A stretch of DNA of 64,000 bases from Dulcicalothrix desertica PCC 7102 (GCF_003991905.1 NZ_RSCL01000004.1:1-64000); one strand, 5' to 3'; counted from the first letter of the stretch, positions 9,385 through 17,964 are shown. The notes: a model not told the origin generated them from the sequence alone. Numbers and translations are program-made.

Positions 9385-10806
9385 TTACTCACGTATAATT
9401 TGATTTGTTAGATGATTGAATTGATACTGATATTTATTAAAAATTCGTTTAGCAAAGCAACGCATAAATATCAAGTAAATGCAAATGAAGATCAGAGGCT
9501 GTAAAAACTCGTTAACATTTAAACAAATTAAGATTCCAATGATTGTAGCGCTAGCTGCTTTAATAGAAGGCGCCAAAAACTTCATCATTGACCATTTTAA
9601 TTGACTGCAAGCAGACCACCACAAGTAAAGTGTCCAAATAACGCCCAAAACAACAGCAACTGCTATACTTACACCGACAATATTATTATGCTCGGCGCCA
9701 ATAATAAAGCTTAATACTGCGATGGGAGCGATTACTAAATTGGCTTTTGCATTAGCGCTAGGATAACCCTTGGCATACAACATTGTCGTCAATGGGCCAT
9801 TTACCAGTCGGAAGTAAGCAAAAAATAGTAATCCCGGCATTACAGCTAGCGAAGGCAACCACTTGGCGCCAAATATCCAAACCATTGTATATTTATCAAC
9901 TACTAGGTAGAACAAAGCGTATAAAGGCGCCGCGAGAAAGGAAATTTCTTCTATTGTAAGAGCTAAAGCATTCTCTTGCTGTTTATCATCTGCCAGTTGA
10001 GAATAAACTGATATACTAATTTGAGCAATCGCTTGAGTTAATATTGTTGTAACAGCCATCGATAGTTGATAGGCAAAACTATAAAAGCCTAAACTAGTTT
10101 CGCCAAGTAGCTTACCCACAACAAAGTTGTCAGCGTTTGCATTCACAAAATAACCAAAACCAGAGCTAATGGCGCCAATATAAAAAGATAATACTTCTTT
10201 TTTAACTTTGGAATCAATCTGAAAACTAATGTTGATTTTGGCAGCTTGCCGTAGTAGTATATATCCAGCTATCCAAAAAGCAGCGTCTCCAATTACAAAT
10301 GACCAATAGCTAAAGCCAATTAATGCACTCCCAACAGTACAAAAAACTCGAAGCAATGAAGTAATACAACTAATATTTGCTAGCTCTTTGTATTGCATTC
10401 GTTTCAGCAATACACCACTATAAACTGATTGCACAAAAGATAGCAGTAAGTTAATAGCGAACACCATCAATATCCATAGCAAATTAGGGATATTAAAGAA
10501 CTGCGCCATTAACGGTGATACAGCTATTAACCCAAAAGCTAAAGCTAAACCAATCCAAAAACTAATTGTAAAGGTTGTATTTAAATAACGTTTATCCTCA
10601 ATTCCTTTGCAAACTATAAAGTCACTAGCTGTGCTTTGGGTAAATAGGTTAACAAAAGACCAAAAAATGTAGGCAACACCAATGACTCCAAATTCAGACG
10701 GCAATAGTAACTTTGCTAGTAGTAAGTTGCTTACCATCGCTAGTAAGCGAGTTACAACTGCTCCATAAGTTGACCAGAAACCATTTTTAATTAAGTTATT
10801 GTTCAT
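9385..10806 (-). CDS. Wzx-type polysaccharide flippase (MOP superfamily)
   Basis: A 473-residue membrane protein with about 12-14 hydrophobic helices and the usual start of this family: FWSTYGAVVTRLLAMVSN, then LLLPSEFGVIGVAYIFWSF. It fits the polysaccharide_synt_3 / Wzx group, which moves undecaprenyl-linked repeat units across the inner membrane. It lies between two glycosyltransferase genes with 5- and 8-base gaps, as expected in a Wzx/Wzy operon. Substrate unknown. Confidence 0.9.
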   Translation of the reverse strand: MNNNLIKNGFWSTYGAVVTRLLAMVSNLLLAKLLLPSEFGVIGVAYIFWSFVNLFTQSTASDFIVCKGIEDKRYLNTTFTISFWIGLALAFGLIAVSPLMAQFFNIPNLLWILMVFAINLLLSFVQSVYSGVLLKRMQYKELANISCITSLLRVFCTVGSALIGFSYWSFVIGDAAFWIAGYILLRQAAKINISFQIDSKVKKEVLSFYIGAISSGFGYFVNANADNFVVGKLLGETSLGFYSFAYQLSMAVTTILTQAIAQISISVYSQLADDKQQENALALTIEEISFLAAPLYALFYLVVDKYTMVWIFGAKWLPSLAVMPGLLFFAYFRLVNGPLTTMLYAKGYPSANAKANLVIAPIAVLSFIIGAEHNNIVGVSIAVAVVLGVIWTLYLWWSACSQLKWSMMKFLAPSIKAASATIIGILICLNVNEFLQPLIFICIYLIFMRCFAKRIFNKYQYQFNHLTNQIIRE

Positions 10807-10814
10807 TCTAAAGT

Positions 10815-11753
10815 TTAACCTAATGTTTGTCCAATTGCGAACTTTGTCAGCGGCGCCAAGCGTACAGATAATAAAGTTAGCAACGACCTGGGGTCACGGT
10901 AAAAAATAGAACTGTCAAATGCTAAAGCCGTATCAATGTAATAACTTGCTTTTGCAGTATCACCACCTTGAAGACATAAACGAGCCAAGAGACGATACAT
11001 ATACGCATAAGCATTAGCTAACATTGGTTCTACTAATTCTGGTGAACGTTTATAAGCTGCTTGAATTACTTGCTCATTGCAATACTGCATTTGTGCAACG
11101 TTGAAAGAAAGTCCAGAAGGACGAACTCGGTAATAACATAAAATACTAGACTCACGATAAAAAGACCAGTTACGTGTAGCAGCAATTCGCAGCCAAAAGT
11201 CAATATCTTCAGAACTACGCAAATTCTCATCAAATCCGCCAACTTCATTTACCAAACGGCGCCGGAACACAGCGTTAGAACCGTGACCAACAAAGTTTTT
11301 ACATAGTAAAGCTTTGAGTGGGTCAGAATAAATTGGTTTACCGCTTAAACTAATAAAAGTTGGGCGCCCATCATCACGAATAGCTCTAGATGCACTGTAA
11401 ACAACTCCAATAAGAGGATGACTATCTAATATAGCAACATGATTCGCTAGCTTGTTTCTGTGGTAAATATCATCACCATCTAACAAAGCAATGTAAGGCG
11501 CCTGCGCTTTTTGAATACCATAGTTGCGTGCAGATGATAAACCACCATTTGGTTTCTGCAATAAATGGAAACGATTATCACGTTCACAAAACTGTTTGAC
11601 AACATCTGCTGTATTATCGGTAGAACCGTCATCAACAACCAAAACTTCAAATTTTAGAAAAGATTGCTGTTCTAAAGAACGTAAAGTGTGTTCAATATAG
11701 TTACCAACATTGTAAGCAGGCACAATGACGCTGACTTTAGGTGTAACATCCAT
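10815..11753 (-). CDS. Family 2 glycosyltransferase
   Basis: About 312 residues. VTPKVSVIVPAYNVGNYIE, then DDGSTDNTADVV, and ALLDGDDIYH as the DxD-type site; SEDIDFWLRIA is the probable base motif. The reading frame stays open upstream to 11825, but that stretch (MERASLPALNI...) is the translation of the GGGCATCC hairpin at 11801. I therefore place the start at the ATG at 11753, immediately before the GT-A fold. It likely adds a sugar of the same repeat unit as its neighbours. Confidence 0.9.
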   Translation of the reverse strand: MDVTPKVSVIVPAYNVGNYIEHTLRSLEQQSFLKFEVLVVDDGSTDNTADVVKQFCERDNRFHLLQKPNGGLSSARNYGIQKAQAPYIALLDGDDIYHRNKLANHVAILDSHPLIGVVYSASRAIRDDGRPTFISLSGKPIYSDPLKALLCKNFVGHGSNAVFRRRLVNEVGGFDENLRSSEDIDFWLRIAATRNWSFYRESSILCYYRVRPSGLSFNVAQMQYCNEQVIQAAYKRSPELVEPMLANAYAYMYRLLARLCLQGGDTAKASYYIDTALAFDSSIFYRDPRSLLTLLSVRLAPLTKFAIGQTLG

Positions 11754-11800
11754 AATAAAGTTTGTACTTTTTGTACATCTGGGGGCTTGTTTTATATTTA

Positions 11801-11830
11801 GGGCGGGCAGGGATGCCCGCTCCACAAGAA
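11801..11830. repeat. GGGCATCC hairpin repeat
   Basis: GGGCGGGCAGGGATGCCCGC then TCCACAAGAA. It lies between two glycosyltransferase genes and creates a spurious N-terminal extension on the downstream one. Confidence 0.8.
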
Positions 11831-11848
11831 GGAGAGTTTTAAAAATCT

Positions 11849-12784
11849 TTAAGCAGGTGATAATACTTGTCTTTTAGTCAGTAGATTACGTAAAAAGCTG
11901 CGTATTTGTGGAGACAACAGCCACATACCAAAACATAAACAAATATCGCGTAGTTTTGGCTTTCCAAATCTAACTGCCTCGATTAACAAAAGTATAAACG
12001 CTTGCCAATCTCGATTCAAAGCTGCTCTGGCGCTAACTTCTGCCAAAACAAAAGAGGAATAAGCACGTGGTGTAAATAAATTGCGATTAGTTTGAAGCCA
12101 TGAGAGCGATAATCGCCAGTTATAATTTTTACTTAAACTTGGCCCAGCTTCAAGGTGCCAAATAGCCAACGTTTGTTCTACAAACTCAATACCTACAGAT
12201 TCAAAAGTAATTGCGCGTAATAACCATTCCCAATCATCATGGATATTTTTACAGACAGAGAATGGTAGCTTAAGTAATAACTCTTTAGTTGTGAACAGTG
12301 TAGAAGTTTGAAGAAGTCCCTCTCCTTGAAATAAGGTATTACGGACAAATAAATACTCACTCAATGGTTCGGCGCCTGGTACTCTTCTGGGATAAACTAA
12401 ATTTCCATGAGATGTTTGAGCAATTAAGCACGATGACACAATAGGATACTTATATTTAGAAGCTTTCGCTGCGGCTAACTGCAACTCTAACTTTTGTGGC
12501 ATCCATTCGTCATCATCGTCTAAAAATGCAATCCAATCAGATAAGGCATTACTAACTCCTAAATCACGAGCAGCACAGCTTCCTTGGTTAATAGGTGATG
12601 CAATAACTTTGAGTCGCTCGTCGTTTATTTGCGTGAGTGTATTATAAGTCAATTCATCTATTCCATCAATTACAACAATTACTTCTATTTGTTGTAATGT
12701 CTGTGCTAAAGCGCTTTTTACTGCTCTTTGCACTAGTTGAGGTCGGTTTCTTGTTGGTATGACTACACTGACAATTTCGTTCAA
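11849..12784 (-). CDS. Family 2 glycosyltransferase
   Basis: A 311-residue GT-A enzyme. VSVVIPTRNRPQLVQRAVKS opens the fold; FLDDDDEWMPQKLE is the metal-binding motif; HDDWEWLLRA carries the likely catalytic base. It is the second gene of the exopolysaccharide run after the WecG-type transferase (22-base gap). The C-terminal third (residues about 230-311) has no recognisable domain. Sugar specificity unknown. Confidence 0.9.
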   Translation of the reverse strand: MNEIVSVVIPTRNRPQLVQRAVKSALAQTLQQIEVIVVIDGIDELTYNTLTQINDERLKVIASPINQGSCAARDLGVSNALSDWIAFLDDDDEWMPQKLELQLAAAKASKYKYPIVSSCLIAQTSHGNLVYPRRVPGAEPLSEYLFVRNTLFQGEGLLQTSTLFTTKELLLKLPFSVCKNIHDDWEWLLRAITFESVGIEFVEQTLAIWHLEAGPSLSKNYNWRLSLSWLQTNRNLFTPRAYSSFVLAEVSARAALNRDWQAFILLLIEAVRFGKPKLRDICLCFGMWLLSPQIRSFLRNLLTKRQVLSPA

Positions 12785-12806
12785 GTCTTTATTCTCCTAA
12801 TCAGTC

Positions 12807-13721
12807 TTAAACAGTGGCAGGAAATTCTTTGTTTTGAGTGGTAGAGGAGTTGTAGAAATCGTTGAATTGAGTTTCACGCTCGATGTTAAAGTAGGCGCCT
12901 GGTTGCATTTGTTGTACACGCAGAGGCGCATATAGTTTGCCTAGAGAGATTTGAAGCGCAAAAGCTGGATTACCGATGAAATAGCGTGCTGCCAAGCGTT
13001 TGGGTTCGCGGAACCAACGGTATAACCACTCTAAGCCGATATTGGCAATAGCATGTGGGCAGTCTGGGACAATACCTGCAAGTCTATCGATAACAGCACC
13101 ACCCAGCATTATTGCGTTTACATTCAAACGCTTGCGATGAGTGTAAACCCATTTTTCTTGAACGGGCATTCCCATGCCAACTAATAGAATATTTGGCTTG
13201 AACTTATTGATTTTGTTAATAACAGCTTGATTCTGTTGTGGGTCTTCTTTATCAAAATATCCGTGATGTCCCGCAAACTTAGCATTGGGATACTGTTTTC
13301 TCAAATTTTCTAAAGCTGCTTCTAAGTACTCAGGTTTGGCGCCGACAAGAAACACACTCAAACCAGCCTGGTTACATTTTTCTAAAATTTGAGGCATCAT
13401 GTCTGTGTAAGATGCTCTGTAATCTAAAGGTAATTCACAACCCATATAACTAATTGCTTTTAGAATACCAACGCTATCGCAGTTAACTATTTCTGAAGTT
13501 TGAAGAAACTGATAAAACCAAGGTAACTGCATTGATAAGTTAAAAGCATGTACATTGTAATTTGCTACGGTAATTTTTCTTTTTTCGATACATGCTGTGT
13601 AAATTGCGTCAACTATTGATGGCACAGTCATGCAGGTAATGCGACGTTCGAGTAAATATACGTTCAGATTAGGTAAAGCCTGCAACTTATTCTTAGTTGA
13701 GATTGTAGCCATAATTTTCAC
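12807..13721 (-). CDS. WecG/TagA/CpsF family glycosyltransferase
   Basis: A 304-residue transferase of the family that adds the second sugar (for example ManNAcA) onto a polyprenyl-linked primer. Conserved landmarks: TVANYNVHAFNLS, CDSVGILKA, VFLVGAKPEYLEAA, and ILLVGMGMPVQEKWVY near residue 190. The family's usual PDG is NCD here. I keep the GTG start at 13721 because GAGG sits six bases upstream; an ATG four codons in is the alternative. It is the first gene of the minus-strand exopolysaccharide run, so the promoter should lie in 13722-14000. Confidence 0.88.
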   Translation of the reverse strand: MKIMATISTKNKLQALPNLNVYLLERRITCMTVPSIVDAIYTACIEKRKITVANYNVHAFNLSMQLPWFYQFLQTSEIVNCDSVGILKAISYMGCELPLDYRASYTDMMPQILEKCNQAGLSVFLVGAKPEYLEAALENLRKQYPNAKFAGHHGYFDKEDPQQNQAVINKINKFKPNILLVGMGMPVQEKWVYTHRKRLNVNAIMLGGAVIDRLAGIVPDCPHAIANIGLEWLYRWFREPKRLAARYFIGNPAFALQISLGKLYAPLRVQQMQPGAYFNIERETQFNDFYNSSTTQNKEFPATV

Positions 13722-14008
13722 TTTGTTCCTCGAAAATCTATTTAATCAGGACGACAGTGTTAGTTTTTTGGTGATGCACGTGTTACCTGTAAATGTGAAT
13801 CTCTAGGAATTCACGGAAAAGTTTTTTACTTTGATTCTTCAGTGATATTTTACGAATCAGTGTATCGTCCACCTTTTTGATTTTTCTTGATGTAATTTTT
13901 ATACACAAGTAGGAAATTATAAAAAATGTACAAATTTATAGCTGATTTATCTCTTTTTCTTTAGTGATTTTACTGACTATCACAAAATATAAAATTACAT
14001 TTTTTTAT
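13722..14008. other. AT-rich leader of the exopolysaccharide operon
   Basis: No gene. It presumably holds the minus-strand promoter for the WecG-type gene. The sequence is strongly AT-rich with several short A/T hairpins. No regulator site that I can name was found. Confidence 0.4.
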
Positions 14009-14127
14009 ATGACACAATTAGGATTGGCACAATATTAGTTAAGAGAATATATATGACAGATTTTAAATTGGCACAATGCAAAATAATATAATTAATATTA
14101 TTATGACAGATTTTAAATTGGCACAAT
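14009..14127. repeat. Three spaced 25-bp direct repeats
   Basis: Copies at 14009-14033, 14053-14077 and 14103-14127. The last two are identical (ATGACAGATTTTAAATTGG then CACAAT). The first is ATGACACAATTAGGATTGG then CACAAT. Starts are 44 and 50 bases apart, all in the same orientation. The layout resembles an array of protein-binding sites. The TGACA...GCACA core is reminiscent of transposase-binding repeats at ends of TnsB-type elements, which I only infer. No second end was found in the window. Confidence 0.65.
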
Positions 14128-14135
14128 AGATGTTT

Positions 14136-14165
14136 GGGACGGGCAGGGATGCCCGTTCCACAAGA
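14136..14165. repeat. GGGCATCC hairpin repeat
   Basis: GGGACGGGCAGGGATGCCCG then TTCCACAAGA. It is followed by two further partial CCACAAGA tails up to 14197, suggesting stuttered ends. Located just past the stop of the FAD oxidoreductase gene. Confidence 0.8.
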
Positions 14166-14201
14166 GGATACCTAATTCCACAAGAGGATGTCCACAAGAT
14201 T

Positions 14202-15554
14202 TTAGGGATTAAAAGGTAATACTTTGCTTTTACCAGGGTTCATTAATCCGTATGGGTCAACCTGAAGCTTAAATTTTAGATGTTCGGGGTCAATTGCTCT
14301 TTTCCAACCATCTTCTATAAAATAGCTGTGAGGGTTGGCGATAAATACTCCATGCTGTTCGTGATAGCGAATAATTTCGTTGAGACGTTCTTCGGTTGTA
14401 TAACGTACTAGTTGTAATGCGGGGTTCGCGATACCACCTTTAAAACGAATAAACTCTAAATGCATCATCACTTCGGCGCCAAAGTGATTATACATATGTT
14501 CTATGGTTTTGAGGTTATCGCTGGGGAATATACTTTGTAGGTATGTTATGGAGGTGTCAGCAGTGCGTGCGTGTAAAGTTGTATGATTCCAGGTGTATTC
14601 AGCGAGTTGGGCGCCTTTTCCTGTTTCGGATGCTGATTTAGAATAAGTAACCTCACCGTTAAATTCTCGTATTAATCCTGGTAATAGTTCTAAACTAGAT
14701 TCGGCGACTATTAATAGTGCAGCATGTTTACCATTGGGTATGTACTGACGTAAAGCAGTAAAATATTGAGGAATAGGCGCCGCAAACACACCAATCTCTT
14801 TTTTAATCATGCCATCACTGTCAGCCAAAGCTTTTCCAAATTTGACTGCTGACATAAACTCGTCAAAGGTAACAATTACTTCTGCCCAAGGGTAAGCTGG
14901 ACCCAATGGAATTTCCACTTCGGTGATAATACCGTTAATACCCCATGCATGATTTGCTTTCTGTACATCTTCTGCGCGTAACTCAATAACTCGTGGTTCA
15001 TCTTCAAGCGTCACAACTTGCAAAGCTAACAAGTTTCCTTTATCTGCCATTAACCCATATTGAATTGAACCAATGCCACCACTACCACCCGCAATAAACC
15101 CACCTATTGTAGCAGTGCGGTATGTGGAAGGCGCCATTCGCATTTCCCAACCTATTTCACGCGCTTTTTTATCGAGTGCAGCAAGCTTAACACCTGCTTG
15201 TACACGCGCAACTCCAGGTTTTACCCAGCAAATGGATTGCATCCGTGTCATATCTAAAATGACACCACCATATAAAGGTACACATTGACCGTAATTTCCT
15301 GTACCTGCTCCTCGTACTGTAATGGGTATTTTGTGTTTAGCACAAGCTGCTGCTACTTGTATTACCTCATCTTGGTTATCAGGTCGTACCACTATATCAG
15401 CGATTTTACCCTCAAGTTTGGGTGTCAGGACTGGGCTAAAGGTATGGTAATCTTGAGATAACTTCGCAACCTGTGACGCTTCGGTAATGACTTCGATGCC
15501 TGCTATTGATGCAGTAAAGGCGGCTAAATTAAATGATTTCGCTGATGTTGTCAT
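14202..15554 (-). CDS. FAD-binding oxidoreductase (GlcD / VAO type)
   Basis: A 450-residue flavoprotein. The FAD-binding PCMH domain spans about 40-220: ADIVVRPDNQDEVIQVA, TVRGAGTGNYGQ (pyrophosphate loop), and ATIGGFIAGGSGGIGSIQYG. The C-terminal FAD-linked oxidase domain ends in YGLMNPGKSKVLP, as in GlcD-like proteins. No histidine is visible for covalent flavin attachment. Substrates in this family are 2-hydroxy acids, aldonolactones and similar compounds. Its position at the edge of a pyrimidine-salvage region hints at a role with a hydroxy-acid product, but that is inference. The start is ATG. Confidence 0.88.
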   Translation of the reverse strand: MTTSAKSFNLAAFTASIAGIEVITEASQVAKLSQDYHTFSPVLTPKLEGKIADIVVRPDNQDEVIQVAAACAKHKIPITVRGAGTGNYGQCVPLYGGVILDMTRMQSICWVKPGVARVQAGVKLAALDKKAREIGWEMRMAPSTYRTATIGGFIAGGSGGIGSIQYGLMADKGNLLALQVVTLEDEPRVIELRAEDVQKANHAWGINGIITEVEIPLGPAYPWAEVIVTFDEFMSAVKFGKALADSDGMIKKEIGVFAAPIPQYFTALRQYIPNGKHAALLIVAESSLELLPGLIREFNGEVTYSKSASETGKGAQLAEYTWNHTTLHARTADTSITYLQSIFPSDNLKTIEHMYNHFGAEVMMHLEFIRFKGGIANPALQLVRYTTEERLNEIIRYHEQHGVFIANPHSYFIEDGWKRAIDPEHLKFKLQVDPYGLMNPGKSKVLPFNP

Positions 15555-15616
15555 ATATATATCTGTATTAAGTCGTAATATTTCTCAACTTAGCACAGAG
15601 AGAACAAACTATAAAG

Positions 15617-15644
15617 CTGTATAAAAAGTCTCATATCCATACAG
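15617..15644. promoter_or_regulatory. Inverted repeat CTGTAT-N16-ATACAG
   Basis: Perfect six-base arms about 62 bases upstream of the FAD oxidoreductase start. Spacing and symmetry suit a dimeric regulator, but the site matches no regulator I can name and chance is possible. Confidence 0.3.
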
Positions 15645-15752
15645 ATTAATCTTGTAAAATACCGTTTTTTTTGCGTTCATGGAGTGTCTCCGGAGGAGAA
15701 TAATACGTACTTTTGTAATAAATAAAGTCATAATATTTACTTGATAATGATT

Positions 15753-15797
15753 TTCCTAGAGGATATATTTTAAATATCACATTTATCCTCTAGGAAT
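15753..15797. repeat. CCTAGAGGATA hairpin, copy 1
   Basis: TTCCTAGAGGATA and TATCCTCTAGGAA enclose a 19-base AT-rich loop. A second copy at 16127-16169 brackets the WD40 fragment between them. Confidence 0.75.
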
Positions 15798-15815
15798 TAA
15801 CCATCACTAATTCTC

Positions 15816-16040
15816 ATGCCGTATAGCGCTCTCATGCACCCGATTAGTCCTGATGGTAAATCTATAGCAAGCGGAGGTTTAGATGGGGAAATTCGCTTAT
15901 GGAATTTAGAAACAGGACAATTATTGCACACAATAGGCGCCCATAGTAAACAAGTAGTATCTCTTGCTATGAGCCAAGATGGAAAAACATTAGTTAGCGG
16001 TAGCTCTGACGATACTGTTAAAGTGTGGCAATCAAATTAG
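15816..16040 (+). pseudogene. WD40-repeat protein fragment
   Basis: A 74-residue open frame holding about one and a half WD40 blades: SPDGKSIASGGLDGEIRLWN, then GAHSKQVVSLAM, SQDGKTLVSGSSDDTVKVW. Real WD40 proteins need about seven blades to close a propeller, so this is the C-terminal relic of a larger cyanobacterial WD40 protein. It is flanked on both sides by copies of the CCTAGAGGATA hairpin, and its stop abuts an ACGGATGTA fragment. No signal peptide or partner is visible. Expression as a functional protein is unlikely. Confidence 0.75.
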
Positions 16041-16069
16041 CAACGGATACAACGGATGTAACGGATGAA
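16041..16069. repeat. ACGGATGTA element fragment
   Basis: GCAACGGATACAACGGATGT then AACGGATGA: one tandem arm only, without its inverted partner. It begins directly after the WD40 fragment's stop. Confidence 0.65.
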
Positions 16070-16126
16070 TTGTTGGATAAATTGTAGGTTGGGTGGAGGC
16101 TTTGCGGAACCCAACATAAATTATCT

Positions 16127-16169
16127 TTCCTAGAGGATATATTGTTTACCTTATTTATCCTCTAGGAAT
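16127..16169. repeat. CCTAGAGGATA hairpin, copy 2
   Basis: TTCCTAGAGGATATATTG at the left, TATCCTCTAGGAA at the right. Same orientation and loop size class as the copy at 15753. Confidence 0.75.
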
Positions 16170-16219
16170 TTGGCGCCTCTAAGCAAATATCTTTGTAGTA
16201 CAAATAATTACATTTACTG

Positions 16220-16247
16220 CACAGGCAAGATGCCTGTGCTACAAGAG
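16220..16247. repeat. GGGCATCC hairpin repeat, degenerate copy
   Basis: CACAGGCAAGATGCCTGTGC then TACAAGAG. It overlaps the stop codon of the decayed binding-protein gene, so the repeat may have supplied its present end. Confidence 0.6.
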
Positions 16248-17307
16248 TGCTTGTTTTCCTTTGTTGACAAATTGTAGGGTAAATGCATCTTTGTAATTTG
16301 TGTTTGGTTTAAAAACTCTGGCTTTGACCATTTTGTTAAAAAATGACTGCCAACGCTCTGTGGTCATGGCGCCAATTCCTAATTTTTCAGCATCACCAGA
16401 AACTATTACGCCGTATTCTTTAAGTTTTTGTAAACCATATTTGATTTGCTCGTCGGGTCATTTCTGGATTGTCTTTTTTAATTAGTTTATTTCCTGGTTC
16501 TAGGTTTTGCAGATAGCTGTACCACCCTTTTATTGAAGCATCGACGAAACGCTGTACTAAATCTGGATTTTTTTGTACTAATTCTTTTTTAGTTTCAATA
16601 GTGGTTGCATATGGTGTGTAGTCATAATCTGCCAGTAAAAATACTACTGGCTTAAATCCACCCTGCTTTTCAATTGCCAACGGTTCAGATGTAATGTAAC
16701 CTTGCTGCGCTGAGGTCTTATCTGCTAAAAATGGAGCGGGGTTAAAGTTATAAGGACGTTTTTGATCGTCAGTAAATTTGTACTTAGTTCTAAGAAGGTC
16801 CAGTAAGTGATGCTACCACCAGCGCTTATATATATAGGTCTGCCTTTGAGGTCAGGTAAAGTCTTAACTCCTGTATTGGGATGAGCAATTAAACACTGTG
16901 GGTCTTTTTGAAAAATTGCCGCGACTGTGATTTTTGGAATACATAAAAACGATGGCATTGATAGCATCGACTCCTTGCCCCATAAAAAATCTACGGCGCC
17001 ACCTAGTAGTGCTTGAGTACCACTGGCGACTTGAGGACCACCCACCCCAATAGTGAAATCCAAACCGTAATCTTTATATATTCCCGTCGCAATCGCACAA
17101 GGGAAATCCACCATGTTCAGCTTGCGCTAACCAATTTGTGCCAAAGGTAATTTTATCAAGTTTTTTAGCGCTGCCATTAGACATCTCATTAGAAGACGGC
17201 GCCTGTGAAACGTTATTGTTGCAAGCATGTATAACACTGCTTGCGAAAAACAGCGAACTATATTTTATAAATCGACGGCGTTTAAGGATGAACCCTGATA
17301 CCCACAT
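16239..17307 (-). pseudogene. NMT1/THI5-like ABC substrate-binding protein, frameshifted
   Basis: A lipoprotein-type periplasmic binding protein broken into several frames. 17307-17100 encodes a basic start, hydrophobic stretch and lipobox (VIHAC), then TFGTNWLAQAEHGG. A frameshift near 17100 leads to AIATGIYKDYGLDFTIGVGG. Another near 16795 leads to the segment with DKTSAQQGYITSEPLAIE. A third near 16455 leads to TTERWQSFFNKMVKA. The frame finally closes at 16239. Joined up, it resembles NMT1/THI5-like proteins that bind thiamine-precursor pyrimidines, sulfonates or nitrate. No cognate permease or ATPase adjoins it. Three shifts make sequencing error an unlikely full explanation. Confidence 0.82.
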
Positions 17308-17352
17308 AACGAGTGTTTTAATTTTATATTTGATTGTTCTTGTATAAATAAT

Positions 17353-17823
17353 TTAACCTAGACGCATCATGCATTCTAAAATCAATTTTTGATTGATGAG
17401 CGAAAATGGCTGAATTTCTACAGCACGTCGAAATGCTTGAATTGCTTTTTGATACTCACCGAGAGCGGAATAGCATAACCCCATACCATGAAGGGCGCCG
17501 AAGTGTACAGGGATTAAATCAATAACTTTTTGACAATCAATTAACGATTCTCGGTATCTCCCAGTAGTGTAATAAAGAAACGCGCGACGATTCCAAGCTT
17601 CAGCAAAATCAGGTTGATTTTGAATTAATTCGTTTAATACCAACTCAGCTTCTGCGACTTTGCCCGCATCAAGCAGTTTTTGGCTACGGTCAATTACCTC
17701 TAACCCATGAATTCCTTTCTGCTGAAACCAAATTCGCCATAACTTTTGAGTCGCATGTTCACGCACTGACTCAGAAGGGTTTTTCAAGTCTTCAAGTAAT
17801 GAATCGATAAATAAAGAATCCAT
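17353..17823 (-). CDS. TPR-repeat protein
   Basis: A 156-residue soluble protein. After a short helical lead (about 1-45) come roughly three TPR units: AEAELVLNELIQNQPDFAEA (about 60), YRESLIDCQKVIDLIPVHFG, and YQKAIQAFRRAVEIQPFS. TPR superhelices bind other proteins. No catalytic domain or signal peptide is present. It stands alone between the decayed binding-protein gene and URC1, which is divergent. Similar small TPR proteins are common in cyanobacteria; partner unknown. Confidence 0.85.
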   Translation of the reverse strand: MDSLFIDSLLEDLKNPSESVREHATQKLWRIWFQQKGIHGLEVIDRSQKLLDAGKVAEAELVLNELIQNQPDFAEAWNRRAFLYYTTGRYRESLIDCQKVIDLIPVHFGALHGMGLCYSALGEYQKAIQAFRRAVEIQPFSLINQKLILECMMRLG

Positions 17824-17950
17824 GAATTTAATCTAGAGTGTAGGATGTTTTTCTCAACTTTCGCACAAAATTGAGTCTTAAGTAACTTTTTTACTGACTC
17901 TTAAATTTTTGCCCCTAATTGCAAAGTACGCAATTCGTGCATGTTTTTTT

Positions 17951-17964
17951 GTATTCTGTAATAC
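17951..17964. promoter_or_regulatory. NtcA-type box ahead of the uracil-degradation genes
   Basis: GTATTCTGTAATAC is a perfect GTA-N8-TAC palindrome 133 bases before the URC1-like start. NtcA activates nitrogen-assimilation genes in cyanobacteria through this motif, normally about 22 bases ahead of a TAN3T minus-10. No clear minus-10 was found at that spacing, and such palindromes also occur by chance, so the site is a candidate only. Confidence 0.4.

Noticed and set aside
11754-11825. N-terminal extension MERASLPALNI of the glycosyltransferase
   Set aside because: The extension is the translation of a GGGCATCC hairpin; the GT-A fold begins right after the ATG at 11753.
14009-14127. Possible CRISPR array from three 25-bp repeats
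   Set aside because: Spacings are unequal (19 and 25 bases), the units are AT-rich and short, only three exist, and no cas gene is near.
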